The notes beneath the pieces are model-generated. The model was given only the letters and a program-made list of their open reading frames with translations, was not told the DNA's origin and ran no database searches. Below, piece by piece: positions 20,562-30,082 of a stretch of DNA of 64,000 nucleotides (position 1 is its first letter; each line of letters starts with the position of its first letter). The position numbers and the translations under genes are program-made. Source of the stretch: Vreelandella halophila (GTDB lineage Bacteria; Pseudomonadota; Gammaproteobacteria; Pseudomonadales; Oleiphilaceae); NCBI RefSeq assembly GCF_009856365.1, contig NZ_WMEX01000001.1, positions 434,001-498,000 on the forward strand, written 5' to 3'.

Positions 20562-21092
20562 ATGAAACGGACGCTGACAGTCGCTGCGGCTCTGCTGATG
20601 CTGGCAGCATCGGTGCCGGTACTGGCACAGGAACGCATTGGCGTCGTCAACCTGCGTGAGGCGGTATTCTCCTCGAATGCGGGCGCCGAATTCGGTGACG
20701 TGATTCAGGGCCAGCTGAAAGAGGAACAGCAGGCCATCAGTCAGCTCGAGTCGGAAGCCATGGAGATGCAGGAGCGCCTTGAAAGTGATGGCGCCATGAT
20801 GAACGAGTCCGAGCGCGAAGACCTGCAATCCCGGTTTGAGAAGAAGGTCCAGGAGTATCAGCAGCGGCGTGCCCGCTTCCAGCAGGCCGTGAACCAGCGC
20901 CAGCAGCAGTTTCTCCAGCAGTCCCGGCCAGCGGTGGACGCGGCCATGGAAACGCTGCTGGAAGAGCATGATCTGGACATCGTCATTCCGGCCGAGGCGG
21001 TCATCTACGCCAAGCCGGATATGGACCTGACCGACAAGATGATTGAGCTGCTCAATGAGCAGGCCGGTGACGGTGACACAAACAACAATTGA
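20562..21092 (+). CDS. skp: Periplasmic chaperone Skp/OmpH
   Basis: A 176-aa protein: a signal peptide ending near VPVLAQ, a short beta core starting ERIGVVNLREAV, and a long Gln/Glu-rich coiled coil (about residues 50-125), the tentacles that hold unfolded outer-membrane proteins. GGGAGG precedes ATG 20562. It lies between bamA and lpxD, the conserved order. Confidence 0.94.
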   Translation: MKRTLTVAAALLMLAASVPVLAQERIGVVNLREAVFSSNAGAEFGDVIQGQLKEEQQAISQLESEAMEMQERLESDGAMMNESEREDLQSRFEKKVQEYQQRRARFQQAVNQRQQQFLQQSRPAVDAAMETLLEEHDLDIVIPAEAVIYAKPDMDLTDKMIELLNEQAGDGDTNNN

Positions 21093-21120
21093 GCGGCGCT
21101 GATCCGCGGCGGGAGTGTGG

Positions 21121-22146
21121 ATGCACAGCGTGGAACGAACCCTTTCCGAACTGGCTGACCTGCTGGGCGCGGAGCTCCGGGGCGATGGCAGTAAACGGAT
21201 CACCGGCCTGGCTACTCTGGCCAGTGCCGGTGAGGATGACATAACCTTTCTGGCCAATGAAAAGTACGCGCGCCAGCTTGGTACAACCCGGGCTGGCGCG
21301 GTTCTCGTTCGGCCGGGGGAGGCCGACCAGTGTCCGTGCAGTGCGCTGGTGACGGATGACCCCTATCGGGCGTTTGCCCGTTTGAGCCACCTTTTCAATC
21401 CGGAGCCGGTACGCGAGGCGGGTATCCATCCCTCCGCGTTCGTGGCCGAAAGCGCCTCTGTTGCCGAGACCGCCTGGATCGGACCGGGCGCGGTGATCGA
21501 CCAGGAAGCGGAGATCGGTGAACGGGTGCGGGTAGGGCCGAACAGTGTTGTGGGTGCGAGGTCACGCGTGGGTGCGGATACCGTGCTGGCAGCCAACGTA
21601 ACGCTCTACCACGGTGTCACCATGGGTGAGCGCTGCCGCATCAGCAGTGGTGCCGTGATTGGCAGTGATGGCTTCGGGTACGCGCACACCGGCAGGAACT
21701 GGGAGCGGATTGCCCAGATTGGCGGTGTCCATATCGGTGACGACGTGGACATAGGCGCCAATACCACCATCGATCGGGGCGCTCTGGACGATACCGTCAT
21801 CGGCAATGGTGTGAAGATCGATAACCTTGTGCAGGTGGCCCACAATGTGGAGATCGGTGACCATTCCGCCATGGCGGCCCTGGTCGGCATCTCGGGCAGC
21901 ACGCGCATCGGGCGGCACTGCGTTTTCGGCGGTGCCTCCGGAATCGGTGGCCACCTGACCATCGCCGATGGCGTGCAGCTTACCGGTATGACCATGGTTA
22001 CCCGCAGCCTCAAGGAAGCGGGAGTGTATTCCTCAGGGACAGGGGTGGAACCCAATCGTGACTGGCGTCGCAGTGTGGTCCGGTTTCGTCAGCTCGACGA
22101 TATGGCTCAGCGCCTGCGCCAGATTGAAAAAAAACTCAGTGAATGA
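21121..22146 (+). CDS. lpxD: UDP-3-O-(3-hydroxyacyl)glucosamine N-acyltransferase
   Basis: About 341 aa. Third step of lipid A synthesis. An N-terminal uridine-binding domain is followed by a left-handed beta-helix of hexapeptide repeats (about residues 100-300). The active-site His lies in the [16 protein letters not shown] region. GGGAG stands 5 bases before ATG 21121; a GTG two codons upstream is possible. Confidence 0.95.
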   Translation: MHSVERTLSELADLLGAELRGDGSKRITGLATLASAGEDDITFLANEKYARQLGTTRAGAVLVRPGEADQCPCSALVTDDPYRAFARLSHLFNPEPVREAGIHPSAFVAESASVAETAWIGPGAVIDQEAEIGERVRVGPNSVVGARSRVGADTVLAANVTLYHGVTMGERCRISSGAVIGSDGFGYAHTGRNWERIAQIGGVHIGDDVDIGANTTIDRGALDDTVIGNGVKIDNLVQVAHNVEIGDHSAMAALVGISGSTRIGRHCVFGGASGIGGHLTIADGVQLTGMTMVTRSLKEAGVYSSGTGVEPNRDWRRSVVRFRQLDDMAQRLRQIEKKLSE

Positions 22147-22163
22147 CGTCGAGGCTGTGGCGC

Positions 22164-22598
22164 ATGCAGATTGAAGACATTAAACAGTACCTTCCGCACC
22201 GATACCCCTTCCTCATGGTGGATCGGGTGACCGAGGTGCGCGCCGGTGAGTATATTGCCGGAATCAAGAACGTCTCCGTCAACGAACATTACTTTGAGGG
22301 GCATTTCCCCACCAAGCCCATCATGCCGGGCGTCATGATCGTCGAGTCGATGGCACAGCTCTCCGGTGTACTCGGGTTTGTCACGGTTGGGCGCTCACCG
22401 GCGGATGGCTTCACCCATTACTTTGCCGGCTGCAACAAGGTCCGCTTCAAGCGCCAGGTGGTGCCTGGGGATCAGCTCGCGCTGGAGGCCACACTGATAG
22501 CCGACAAGCACAATATCTGGAAGTTCGACTGCAAGGCCTGGGTCGGTGACCAGCTGGCCTGTGCCGGCGAGATCACGACCGCCGAGGGAGCGATCTGA
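22164..22598 (+). CDS. fabZ: 3-hydroxyacyl-ACP dehydratase FabZ
   Basis: About 144 aa, hot-dog fold. It dehydrates 3-hydroxyacyl-ACP in fatty-acid synthesis and competes with LpxA for the shared substrate. The catalytic His is in [13 protein letters not shown] and the Glu in [18 protein letters not shown] 22164 matches the short Pseudomonas start. ATG 22143 in the same frame overlaps the lpxD stop and would add seven residues, so it may be used for coupling. Confidence 0.95.
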   Translation: MQIEDIKQYLPHRYPFLMVDRVTEVRAGEYIAGIKNVSVNEHYFEGHFPTKPIMPGVMIVESMAQLSGVLGFVTVGRSPADGFTHYFAGCNKVRFKRQVVPGDQLALEATLIADKHNIWKFDCKAWVGDQLACAGEITTAEGAI

Positions 22599-23389
22599 TG
22601 ACGGCCGATGCTCATCCGGGAGTGCATCCCCAGGCCATTGTTGATCCCGGAGCCCGGCTCGGGGAGGGGGTAACTGTTGGCCCCTGGACCTGGATCGGGC
22701 CCGATGTGGAGATCGGTGACCATACCGAGGTGCGCTCCCATGTGGTGATCAATGGCCCCACCCGGATCGGCGCCAGCAACCGCATCTTCCAGTTCGCCAG
22801 TGTCGGTGAGGAATGCCAGGACCTGAAGTATGGCGGTGAGCCCACCACCCTGGTGATCGGTGACGGCAATATCATCCGCGAGAGCTGCACCCTACACCGG
22901 GGCACTGTGCAGGACCGGGGCGAGACGCGGGTCGGCAGTAACAACCTGTTCATGGCTTATGTCCATGTGGCCCATGACTGCATGATCGGCAACAACACCA
23001 TCCTGGCCAACTGCGCCACTCTGGCCGGCCATGTGGACGTGGACGACCATGCCATTCTCGGCGGCGGCACCATGGTGCATCAGTTCTGTCATCTGGGGGC
23101 CCATGCCATGACCGCCGGGGGCAGCATCGTGCTCAAGGATGTGCCCGCCTTTGTCATGGCCGGTGGCCAGTCCGCCGGCGCCCATGGACTCAACATCGAA
23201 GGCCTCAAGCGTCGTGGTTTCAGCAAGAGTGCGCTGCATGAGCTGCGCCGTGCCTACCGCATCGTCTACCGTGAAGGCCTCACCCTGCAGCAGGCGATTG
23301 AACGCCTGGATCAGGAGTTTGAGGGCAGTGACGAAGTGGCGCTTTTTGCCAGTACCCTGCGGCGGGCGGAACGCGGCATCGTCCGCTGA
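22598..23389 (+). CDS. lpxA: UDP-N-acetylglucosamine O-acyltransferase
   Basis: A 263-aa trimeric hexapeptide-repeat enzyme, first step of lipid A synthesis. The catalytic His is in MAYVHVAHDCMIGNN. The Gly in the acyl-chain ruler region and the helical C-terminus are as in the family. It overlaps the fabZ stop by one base (TGATG). Confidence 0.96.
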   Translation: MTADAHPGVHPQAIVDPGARLGEGVTVGPWTWIGPDVEIGDHTEVRSHVVINGPTRIGASNRIFQFASVGEECQDLKYGGEPTTLVIGDGNIIRESCTLHRGTVQDRGETRVGSNNLFMAYVHVAHDCMIGNNTILANCATLAGHVDVDDHAILGGGTMVHQFCHLGAHAMTAGGSIVLKDVPAFVMAGGQSAGAHGLNIEGLKRRGFSKSALHELRRAYRIVYREGLTLQQAIERLDQEFEGSDEVALFASTLRRAERGIVR

Positions 23390-23395
23390 TTGGCC

Positions 23396-24610
23396 ATGGA
23401 CGCGCTGCTTTCCCGGGGCTCAGCCCCCGCGCCCGGCCCGATCATTGTCCTGGTGGCGGGAGAGGTCTCCGGAGACCTTCTGGGCGCGGACCTCATGCTC
23501 AGCCTGAAACGCCATTTTCCCCATGCCCATTTTGTCGGTATCGGCGGTGAGCGCATGATGGCCGCAGGCCTCCACTCCATCGTCCCCATGGAGCGCCTAT
23601 CCGTGATGGGACTGGTGGAGGTGCTGGGACGCATCCGGGAGCTGTTCGATGTCCGCGCCCGGGTGCGCGAGTACTGTCTGAACAATCGGCCTGCCGCGCT
23701 GATCGGGATCGACTCGCCGGATTTCACCCTGGGGCTGGAGCGCCAGGTGCGGGAAGCCGGCATCCCCACGGTGCATTACGTGAGTCCCTCCGTCTGGGCC
23801 TGGCGGCGCGGGCGCCTGAAGGGCATTGCGAAATCAGTGGACCTGATGCTGACGCTGCTGCCGTTCGAGGCCAGTGTCTATCGGGACCATGGCATTCCGG
23901 TGCGGTTCGTGGGCCACCCGATGGCCGACCAGATCCCCGAGGAACCAGACCGGCAGGCGGCCCGCAGGGAGCTGGAGCTGCCCGAAGCCGGCCAGATGGT
24001 GGCGCTGCTTCCCGGCAGCCGGGGCAGTGAGGTGGGCGGCCTGGGCCCGCTGTTCCTGGAAACCGCCGAATGGCTGGCTGATGCCATGACGCCGGCGCCC
24101 ACTTTCGTGATTCCCTGCATCAACCGTCAGCGCCGGGAACAGATCGAAGCGATGATCCGTGGGAAGGAGGCCTGGCAGGCGCTGGACGTGCGGCTGGTGG
24201 ACGGCCAGTCTCGCACTGTGATGACCGCCGCGGATGCCGTTCTTCTGGCTTCCGGCACCGCCACACTGGAAGCGGCCCTGCTGAAGCGGCCAATGGTGGT
24301 GGCTTACCGGGTGAACGCGCTGACCTTCTGGGTCGCTTCACGCCTGGTCTATGTGGACCATGTAGCATTGCCCAATCTGCTGGCCCCGGAACCGGTGGTG
24401 CCGGAGTTCCTGCAGGAGGATGCCACGGCGGAGGCCCTGGGGACGGCACTGAAAACCCGGTTGACCGCGCCGGAGACCATTGAGCACGAACGTGCCATCT
24501 TTTCGGAAATCCACCGGCAGCTGCGCCGCAATGCCAGCGACCGCGCCGCTGAATCCGTGGCGGCACTGATCCGTGGGGAACCCCTTCCTGAGGACCTGGA
24601 GAACACATGA
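23396..24610 (+). CDS. lpxB: Lipid A disaccharide synthase
   Basis: A 404-aa GT19 glycosyltransferase that joins UDP-diacylglucosamine to lipid X. The start of the fold [17 protein letters not shown] and the segments [14 protein letters not shown] and [10 protein letters not shown] are present. ATG 23396 is chosen over the TTG two codons upstream. Its stop overlaps rnhB by ATGA. Confidence 0.96.
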   Translation: MDALLSRGSAPAPGPIIVLVAGEVSGDLLGADLMLSLKRHFPHAHFVGIGGERMMAAGLHSIVPMERLSVMGLVEVLGRIRELFDVRARVREYCLNNRPAALIGIDSPDFTLGLERQVREAGIPTVHYVSPSVWAWRRGRLKGIAKSVDLMLTLLPFEASVYRDHGIPVRFVGHPMADQIPEEPDRQAARRELELPEAGQMVALLPGSRGSEVGGLGPLFLETAEWLADAMTPAPTFVIPCINRQRREQIEAMIRGKEAWQALDVRLVDGQSRTVMTAADAVLLASGTATLEAALLKRPMVVAYRVNALTFWVASRLVYVDHVALPNLLAPEPVVPEFLQEDATAEALGTALKTRLTAPETIEHERAIFSEIHRQLRRNASDRAAESVAALIRGEPLPEDLENT

Positions 24611-25197
24611 TCCTGGATGATGTATCAGTACCCTATGAGGGGCTGTATCTGGCCGGCGTGGATGAAGTGGGCCGCGGGCCCCTTGCCGGCCCGGTGGTGA
24701 CGGCGGCCGTGATCCTGGACCCGGACCATCCGGTGGAGGGGCTCAGGGACTCCAAGAAGCTCAGTGAGCGCAAGCGCGAGGCCCTGTTTGGTGTCATTCA
24801 GGAGCGGGCACTGAGCTGGGCGCTGGGGCGTTGCGAGGTGGCGGAGATCGACGAACTCAACATCCATGGAGCCACCATGCTGGCCATGGAGCGGGCAGTG
24901 GCCGCCCTGGCGCCGCCAGCTGAATACGTGCTGGTGGACGGTCACCGCTGCCCGGACTGGCAGTGGCCCTCCTCGCCCGTGGTGAAGGGCGATGGCCGCG
25001 TGGATGCCATTGCGGCTGCCAGCATTCTGGCCAAGGTCACCCGGGACCGGGAAATGGTCGAGCTGGACCAGCAGTATCCGGGCTACGGTCTGGCCGGGCA
25101 CAAGGGCTACCCCACGAAGGTTCACATCGAAGCCTTGCATGCCCAGGGCGCGAGCCCGGTGCACCGGCGCTCCTTCTCGCCCGTCAGCAAGCTCTGA
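24607..25197 (+). CDS. rnhB: Ribonuclease HII
   Basis: A 196-aa endonuclease that removes RNA from RNA-DNA hybrids and misincorporated ribonucleotides. The catalytic acidic residues are in [22 protein letters not shown] and [17 protein letters not shown]. It ends the lpxD-fabZ-lpxA-lpxB-rnhB run. In many relatives dnaE follows; here the next gene is an unrelated one on the other strand, 10 bases past the stop. Confidence 0.96.
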   Translation: MILDDVSVPYEGLYLAGVDEVGRGPLAGPVVTAAVILDPDHPVEGLRDSKKLSERKREALFGVIQERALSWALGRCEVAEIDELNIHGATMLAMERAVAALAPPAEYVLVDGHRCPDWQWPSSPVVKGDGRVDAIAAASILAKVTRDREMVELDQQYPGYGLAGHKGYPTKVHIEALHAQGASPVHRRSFSPVSKL

Positions 25198-25206
25198 GGG
25201 GCGCGT

Positions 25207-26412
25207 TCAGCCCCCGACCAGCTGATCGAAGATCCGGAAACCGGCGATGTAGGTACCGGCCGCCGACCCCACCGAGGAAAGGATGAAGATCAGCAGGGTG
25301 CGCGCCACCCGGTTGCGCCACCACCCCCTGACCTCGATCACGTCATGGCGAAGGTTCGAGAAATCCGCCACCTTGGGCCGGCGCAGCAGCAGTTCCACGC
25401 CCGCCGCCACGAACCCCGCACCAACCGTCGGGTTGAGCGAGGTCAGTGGGGCCGCCAGGAAGGTCGCCACAATGGTCAGTGGATGGGCCAGGGCAATGGC
25501 TGAGCCCAGTGCCGACAGCGCGCCATTGATCAGGAACCACTCCGAAACGAGCTTGACCCCCAGTTCCGTATCCCGGCTGAAACCGATCACGAAACCGGCA
25601 ATCACCAGGGCCGCCACGACCCAGGGCAGGTAGCGCAGGAAGCGCCCGCTGGGTGGCACCTGCTCCAGGCTTTCGCGCTCTGATACGGGGTCGGCGGCGG
25701 GCTCGCCTTCAAGGTGGCCGCTCAGCCCCTTCAGGTGGCCGGCGCCGATCACCACAAGCACATTGTTGTAACCCTTGCCGGCCATGGATTCCATCAGCCT
25801 CAGGGCCATGTAGCGGTCGCGTTCGGAAATCAGTGGCCGGTAGAGCTGCTCGGATTGCTCTGCAAACTCGGCAAAGGTGGATTCCAGTACGTCACCTTCC
25901 TTGAGCTGTTCAATGCTTTCCGGGCTGACCGTCTCCCGGGTGAGCAGGCTGGCGAACAGACCACTGCCCAGCTGCATGCGCTGCCACCAGGACACGCCGC
26001 GCCAGACCCGGCGCAGGGTGGTGCCGATGTCGCGGTCGATCATGGTCACGGGCAGGCCGGCGCTTTCTGCTTCATGCAGGGCCGCCTTCATCTCAGCGCC
26101 CGGCTCGATGCCGGACTGGTCTGCCACCCGCTGCTGGAAGGCGCCCATGGCCAGGTGTGCCGCTACCATGCCCGCCTGGCCGTTACGCAGCACCTCGAAC
26201 AGATCCATCTTCGCCATCCGGTCCGGATCGGCCAGGTTCTGATAGCGGGAATCGCACAGCTCCAGCGCCACGGCATCATAGTCGCCGGAGCGGATCAGCT
26301 CCGAGACTTCATCCGCCGAGGCTTTCGAGACATGGGCCGTGCCCACAATGGTGAAGGTGGTTCTGGCGTGCTCGACTACGGCGCGCGGGCCCTGATGATC
26401 CTGTTCGCCCAT
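25207..26412 (-). CDS. TraB-family membrane protein
   Basis: About 401 aa. The N-terminal half is a TraB/PrgY-type domain (PF01963): TIVGTAHVSKASADEV, then a conserved Glu in AVALELCDSRYQ, and VVIGAGHLKGL near residue 220. The C-terminal third has about four hydrophobic helices (from about residue 255), so it is an inner-membrane protein. The family resembles Tiki/GumN metal-dependent proteins, but its bacterial role is unclear. I start at ATG 26412; the frame continues upstream, but its first ATG at 26532 lies within a REP-like repeat. Confidence 0.8.
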   Translation of the reverse strand: MGEQDHQGPRAVVEHARTTFTIVGTAHVSKASADEVSELIRSGDYDAVALELCDSRYQNLADPDRMAKMDLFEVLRNGQAGMVAAHLAMGAFQQRVADQSGIEPGAEMKAALHEAESAGLPVTMIDRDIGTTLRRVWRGVSWWQRMQLGSGLFASLLTRETVSPESIEQLKEGDVLESTFAEFAEQSEQLYRPLISERDRYMALRLMESMAGKGYNNVLVVIGAGHLKGLSGHLEGEPAADPVSERESLEQVPPSGRFLRYLPWVVAALVIAGFVIGFSRDTELGVKLVSEWFLINGALSALGSAIALAHPLTIVATFLAAPLTSLNPTVGAGFVAAGVELLLRRPKVADFSNLRHDVIEVRGWWRNRVARTLLIFILSSVGSAAGTYIAGFRIFDQLVGG

Positions 26413-26522
26413 GGGCAGCGTACTCACTTGGACAAAGCCGCGATTGTCACCTGTAGGCGCCTGCCCCGCAAGCGAATCAGGGCCCATCGTGCGCAAGGTG
26501 CGCTCCTGCAGGTTTTGCCTGG

Positions 26523-26597
26523 TCGCAGCCATGGCTGCTCCTACAATGTTGCTCCGTCCCGGGTGGCTGCAGAGTATGAGCGGCCATGGCCGCGAAA
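26523..26597. repeat. REP-like palindromic repeat, copy 3
   Basis: TCGCAGCCATGGCTGCTCCTAC (written here in part as GCAGCCATGGCTGC plus CTCCTAC) and, 30 bases on, GAGCGGCCATGGCCGCGAAA lie in opposite orientation. It is in the divergent gap between the TraB-family gene and the alcohol dehydrogenase gene. Confidence 0.6.
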
Positions 26598-26661
26598 TCC
26601 TTAAACCGGCCCACTCCCACGATGGTTTGACGGGCCGGTGGGGTGAGGCGCATTATCGCGG

Positions 26662-26677
26662 CGTGATTGATATCACA
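26662..26677. promoter_or_regulatory. Crp/Vfr-like site before the alcohol dehydrogenase
   Basis: CGTGA-TTGATA-TCACA has the GTGA-N6-TCAC core with one mismatch in the outer base. It is only 27 bases from the ADH start, so binding here would more likely repress or overlap the promoter than activate. An FNR-type half (TTGAT) is embedded, so the regulator is not certain. Confidence 0.4.
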
Positions 26678-26703
26678 CTAATTGAAGACGAGGAGCGATA
26701 GTC

Positions 26704-27762
26704 ATGGCCAATACCAAAGCCTACGCCGCCACGGCACCGGATTCCGGTCTTGCACCCCACGGCATTGATCGCCGGGAGCTGCGAGCGGATGACGTTGCCA
26801 TCGAGATCGACTATTGCGGGGTCTGCCACACGGACATCCACTTCGCCCAGAATGACTGGGGGATCACCAAGTACCCGCTGGTGCCCGGGCATGAGATTGT
26901 CGGGCGCGTCACGGCCGTTGGCGACCAGGTCAAGGGGTACGCCGTGGGTGACCGCGTGGGCGTGGGCTGCATGGTGGATTCCTGCCGTGAGTGCGAGGCC
27001 TGTAAGGACGGACTGGAACAGTACTGCCTCCAGGGCATGACCCCCACCTACAACGGCGAGGATCGCTATGACGGCTCCGTCACCTTCGGCGGTTACTCCG
27101 AGAAGGTGGTCGTGAGTGAACACTTTGTGGTCAGCATCCCGGAGAAGCTGGAAATGGCCCACGCAGCGCCTCTGCTGTGCGCCGGCATCACCACCTATTC
27201 ACCGCTGCGCCACTATGGCGTGAAGGCCGGCCACAAGGTGGGCGTGATCGGTATGGGCGGCCTTGGCCACATGGGGGTGAAATTCGCCCGGGCGCTGGGC
27301 GCCGAGGTCACCATCTTCACCCGTTCCGAGAGCAAGGTCGCGGAGGCGAAGCACCAGGGGGCTCATCACGTGATCGTGTCCACGGATGAACAGCAGATGA
27401 AGGATGCGGCAGAGAGCTTCGATTTCATGCTCGACACCGTTCCTGTGCAGCACGATCTCAACCCCTACCTGAACTGCCTCAAGTACGACGGCACCCACAT
27501 CCTGGTGGGACTTCTGGAACCGGTGGACCCTGCCGTGAATGCCGGCGCCCTCGTGGGCAAGCGCCGCGTACTCGCCGGGTCACTCATTGGTGGTATGCCG
27601 GAGACCCAGGAGATGCTGGACTTCTGCGCCGAACATGATGTGCGCTGCGATATCGAGATGCTCGATATGCAGCACATCAACGAGGCGTACGAGAAGGTGA
27701 AGAAGGGCGAGGTCAAGTACCGGTATGTGATCGATATGGACAGCCTGAAGCAGGCGGGCTGA
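26704..27762 (+). CDS. Zinc-dependent alcohol/aldehyde dehydrogenase (YahK/CAD type)
   Basis: A 352-aa medium-chain dehydrogenase. Catalytic-zinc ligands are in CGVCHTDIH and GHEIVG, structural-zinc cysteines in SCRECEACKDGLEQYC, and the NAD(P) Rossmann motif is GMGGLGHMGVKFA. The sequence is closest in pattern to E. coli YahK/YjgB and cinnamyl alcohol dehydrogenases, which reduce a broad range of aldehydes with NADPH. GAGGAG precedes ATG 26704. It is a single-gene unit bracketed by REP-like repeats. Confidence 0.9.
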   Translation: MANTKAYAATAPDSGLAPHGIDRRELRADDVAIEIDYCGVCHTDIHFAQNDWGITKYPLVPGHEIVGRVTAVGDQVKGYAVGDRVGVGCMVDSCRECEACKDGLEQYCLQGMTPTYNGEDRYDGSVTFGGYSEKVVVSEHFVVSIPEKLEMAHAAPLLCAGITTYSPLRHYGVKAGHKVGVIGMGGLGHMGVKFARALGAEVTIFTRSESKVAEAKHQGAHHVIVSTDEQQMKDAAESFDFMLDTVPVQHDLNPYLNCLKYDGTHILVGLLEPVDPAVNAGALVGKRRVLAGSLIGGMPETQEMLDFCAEHDVRCDIEMLDMQHINEAYEKVKKGEVKYRYVIDMDSLKQAG

Positions 27763-27766
27763 CGCC

Positions 27767-27850
27767 GCAGGAGTGGCCACGGCCGCGACAGGGGGCAGAG
27801 AACCACTGCCCCATGTCTCGCACGTGTTTCGAAGCCATGGCTGCTCCTAC
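27767..27850. repeat. REP-like palindromic repeat, copy 4
   Basis: GCAGGAGTGGCCACGGCCGCGAC and CGAAGCCATGGCTGCTCCTAC form the two arms (listed here as AGGAGTGGCCACGGCCGCG and GCCATGGCTGCTCCTAC) around about 45 bases, in the convergent gap between the alcohol dehydrogenase gene and the CoA-transferase-family gene. The right arm overlaps the end of the latter: its TAG stop (27847-27849) is part of the repeat. Confidence 0.6.
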
Positions 27851-28959
27851 GGGTTATCCGCTCCAAGAGGCCGCCCGATGAAGGCGCTTTCGCACGGCGT
27901 GGCGCTGAACTTCAGCGGGTGGCCGGGCTGCTTCTGGGTGGTGCCGTCCCCCCGGTCCACCTCGATGACCATGTGGCGGGCCTGGATCTGGGGGTGCTCT
28001 GTGGCTTCTCTCAGGGTCAGGACCGGCTCCACGCAGGCATCCTGCTCACTGAAGATCGCCTGCCATTGCGCCAGTGTCTTCCCAGCTATGGCCTCCCGGA
28101 GTGCGCTCTTGAGTACTTTCTGGTCTTCAGGTTTCGGGCTCAGCCCCCTGGCGGCCAGTTCCGGCTGGCCGATTACGCTGAACAGCTGCTTCGCGAACGG
28201 CGGCTCCAGACTGCCAACTGAGAGCCAGCGTCCGTCCGCCGTGCGGTAGTAGTCGTAGAATGAACCGCCATTGAGCATGCCACCTTCCGGCTCCGGTTCC
28301 TCGCCGGCGGCCAGCCAGGCAGCGCCGGCCATGGCGTTCATGGCGAAGGCGGCATCGGTCATGCTGATATCCACGTGCTGGCCCTCGCCGGTCTGGCGCT
28401 GGTGCGTGACCGCCGCCAGTATGCCCATGACCGCGTGGTGTGAGCCACCGGCCACATCCGCCACCTGGACGCCCAGTGGTGGCGGCCCGGTCTCCGCGCG
28501 GCCGCTGTGACTGGCCACACCGGACAGTGCCAGATAGTTGATGTCGTGCCCGGCCCGGTCCCGGTAGGGGCCGGTCTGGCCGTAACCGGTGATGCTGCAG
28601 TAGACCAGCCCCGGGTGCAGGGCGCTCAGGCTGTCATAGTCCAGCCCGAAGCGCGCCATCACCCCGGGGCGGAACTGTTCCACCAGCACATCGTACTCGT
28701 GAATCCGTTCCTTCACCCATGCCACGGCCTCCGGCTCCTTGAGGTTCAGCGTCATGCTGCGTTTGCCGCGGTTCAGGTAGGCGTGTGCGGTGGAGACGCC
28801 GCCGTCGTGGGGCGGCGTCATGCGCGTGAGGTCCATGCGGTCCGGGGATTCCACCCGCAGGACCTCGGCCCCCATGTCCGCCAGCATCATGGTGGCGTAG
28901 GGGCCGGGGAGCAGGGTGGAGAAATCGAGTACCTTGAGCGACGTAAGCGGTCCCGTCAT
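27847..28959 (-). CDS. CaiB/BaiF family protein, probable alpha-methylacyl-CoA racemase
   Basis: About 370 aa, class III CoA-transferase fold. The GHDINYLALSG segment (near residue 155) carries the Asp used by alpha-methylacyl-CoA racemases, and LLPGPYATMMLADMGAEVLRVE is the standard N-terminus. AMACR enzymes epimerise 2-methyl-branched acyl-CoAs so they can be beta-oxidised; other members transfer CoA between acids. ATG 28959 has AGAGGAC before it and begins the conserved MTGPLTSLKVLDF. The last codons lie in a REP-like repeat. Confidence 0.82.
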   Translation of the reverse strand: MTGPLTSLKVLDFSTLLPGPYATMMLADMGAEVLRVESPDRMDLTRMTPPHDGGVSTAHAYLNRGKRSMTLNLKEPEAVAWVKERIHEYDVLVEQFRPGVMARFGLDYDSLSALHPGLVYCSITGYGQTGPYRDRAGHDINYLALSGVASHSGRAETGPPPLGVQVADVAGGSHHAVMGILAAVTHQRQTGEGQHVDISMTDAAFAMNAMAGAAWLAAGEEPEPEGGMLNGGSFYDYYRTADGRWLSVGSLEPPFAKQLFSVIGQPELAARGLSPKPEDQKVLKSALREAIAGKTLAQWQAIFSEQDACVEPVLTLREATEHPQIQARHMVIEVDRGDGTTQKQPGHPLKFSATPCESAFIGRPLGADNP

Positions 28960-29071
28960 CTGGGTTTTGTCCTCTGTTGCGGATGGCTCTACCATACGCA
29001 CCTGTGAACAGGCGTCCACCGGCGCCGATGCTCAGATCCATTGACCAATCCGCTCACCGACACGGACGCTC

Positions 29072-30082
29072 ATGGCACGCCTTACTGTCTCCGCCCATTT
29101 TGTAACCGCAGCTCTGGCCGGCGCCAGGCGCCAGGGGTATGACACCCATGCCATGATGCGTGAGGCGGGGATTGAGCCGGAGCTCATCGAGCAGGATCAG
29201 GCGCGGGTGACCGGTAACCAGTACACCCGGCTGATGCAGGTGATCTGGGCCACCATGAAGGACGAGTTCATGGGCTTCGCCCCGGCACGCAGTCGCCCCG
29301 GAACCTTCGCGACCCTGTGCCAGCTGGTGATCCACTGCGACAACCTTGACTGTGTGCTGCGCCGTGCCAGCCATTTCTACGGCCTGTTCGAAACCGGCAT
29401 CACCATGCCGCTGAGTATCCATGGCGAGGAGGCCCTGATCACGCTCGAGACGGAAGCACCGCTCAGCGAAGACAGTCACCACTTTCTCCGGGAATCGCTG
29501 CTGGTGATCTGGCACCGGCTCAGCTCCTGGCTCATTGGCCAGGGCATACCGTTAACCCGGGTCAGCTTTGACTACCCGGAGCCGGCCCACAGCCATGAAT
29601 ACCGCGGCATCTTCCATGCGCCGATGCTGTTTGACCAGCCGCAGACCGGCCTGGCCTTTCCTGTGCGTTACCTGCAGGAGCCGGTAATCCGGGATGAGCT
29701 GGAGATGCGCCACTTCCTGATGACCTCGCCGGCGGACCTGATGGCCCGGCCTGATGACCGCAACAGCTACACCGCCCGTATCCGGGCCCTGATCGGGCGG
29801 GACTTCACCCAGCCCATACCGGATTTCGAGGCCATCGCCCAGCAGCTCAACACCAGCCCCCAGACCCTGCGCCGGCGACTGCGGGCGGAGAACACCTCGT
29901 TCCAGGAGATCAAGGACAACCTGCGGCGGGACATCGCCATTGTCCACCTCACGCGGGATCAGCTGTCCATCAACGAGATCGCCCACCGAGCCGGGTTCAC
30001 GGAGACCTCCACCTTCCATCGGGCCTTCAAGAAGTGGACGGGGGTTACACCCGGGGGCTATCGCTCGCGCTTCTGCTCGTAA
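29072..30082 (+). CDS. AraC-family transcriptional regulator
   Basis: A 336-aa regulator. Residues about 20-210 form the arabinose-binding-like domain of the OruR/ArgR/MmsR-type group (PF12625). The C-terminal double helix-turn-helix includes QLNTSPQTLRRRLRAENTSF and INEIAHRAGFTETSTFHRAFKKWTG. It is divergent from the AMACR-like gene with 112 bases between starts, so that gene is its likely target. Its last 25 bases overlap the end of the convergent GAF-GGDEF gene. Confidence 0.88.
   Translation: MARLTVSAHFVTAALAGARRQGYDTHAMMREAGIEPELIEQDQARVTGNQYTRLMQVIWATMKDEFMGFAPARSRPGTFATLCQLVIHCDNLDCVLRRASHFYGLFETGITMPLSIHGEEALITLETEAPLSEDSHHFLRESLLVIWHRLSSWLIGQGIPLTRVSFDYPEPAHSHEYRGIFHAPMLFDQPQTGLAFPVRYLQEPVIRDELEMRHFLMTSPADLMARPDDRNSYTARIRALIGRDFTQPIPDFEAIAQQLNTSPQTLRRRLRAENTSFQEIKDNLRRDIAIVHLTRDQLSINEIAHRAGFTETSTFHRAFKKWTGVTPGGYRSRFCS

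Noticed and set aside
26413..26532. A 40-residue N-terminal extension of the TraB-family protein
   Set aside because: The extra residues show no family likeness and the first ATG lies within a REP-like repeat; the internal ATG 26412 fits better.
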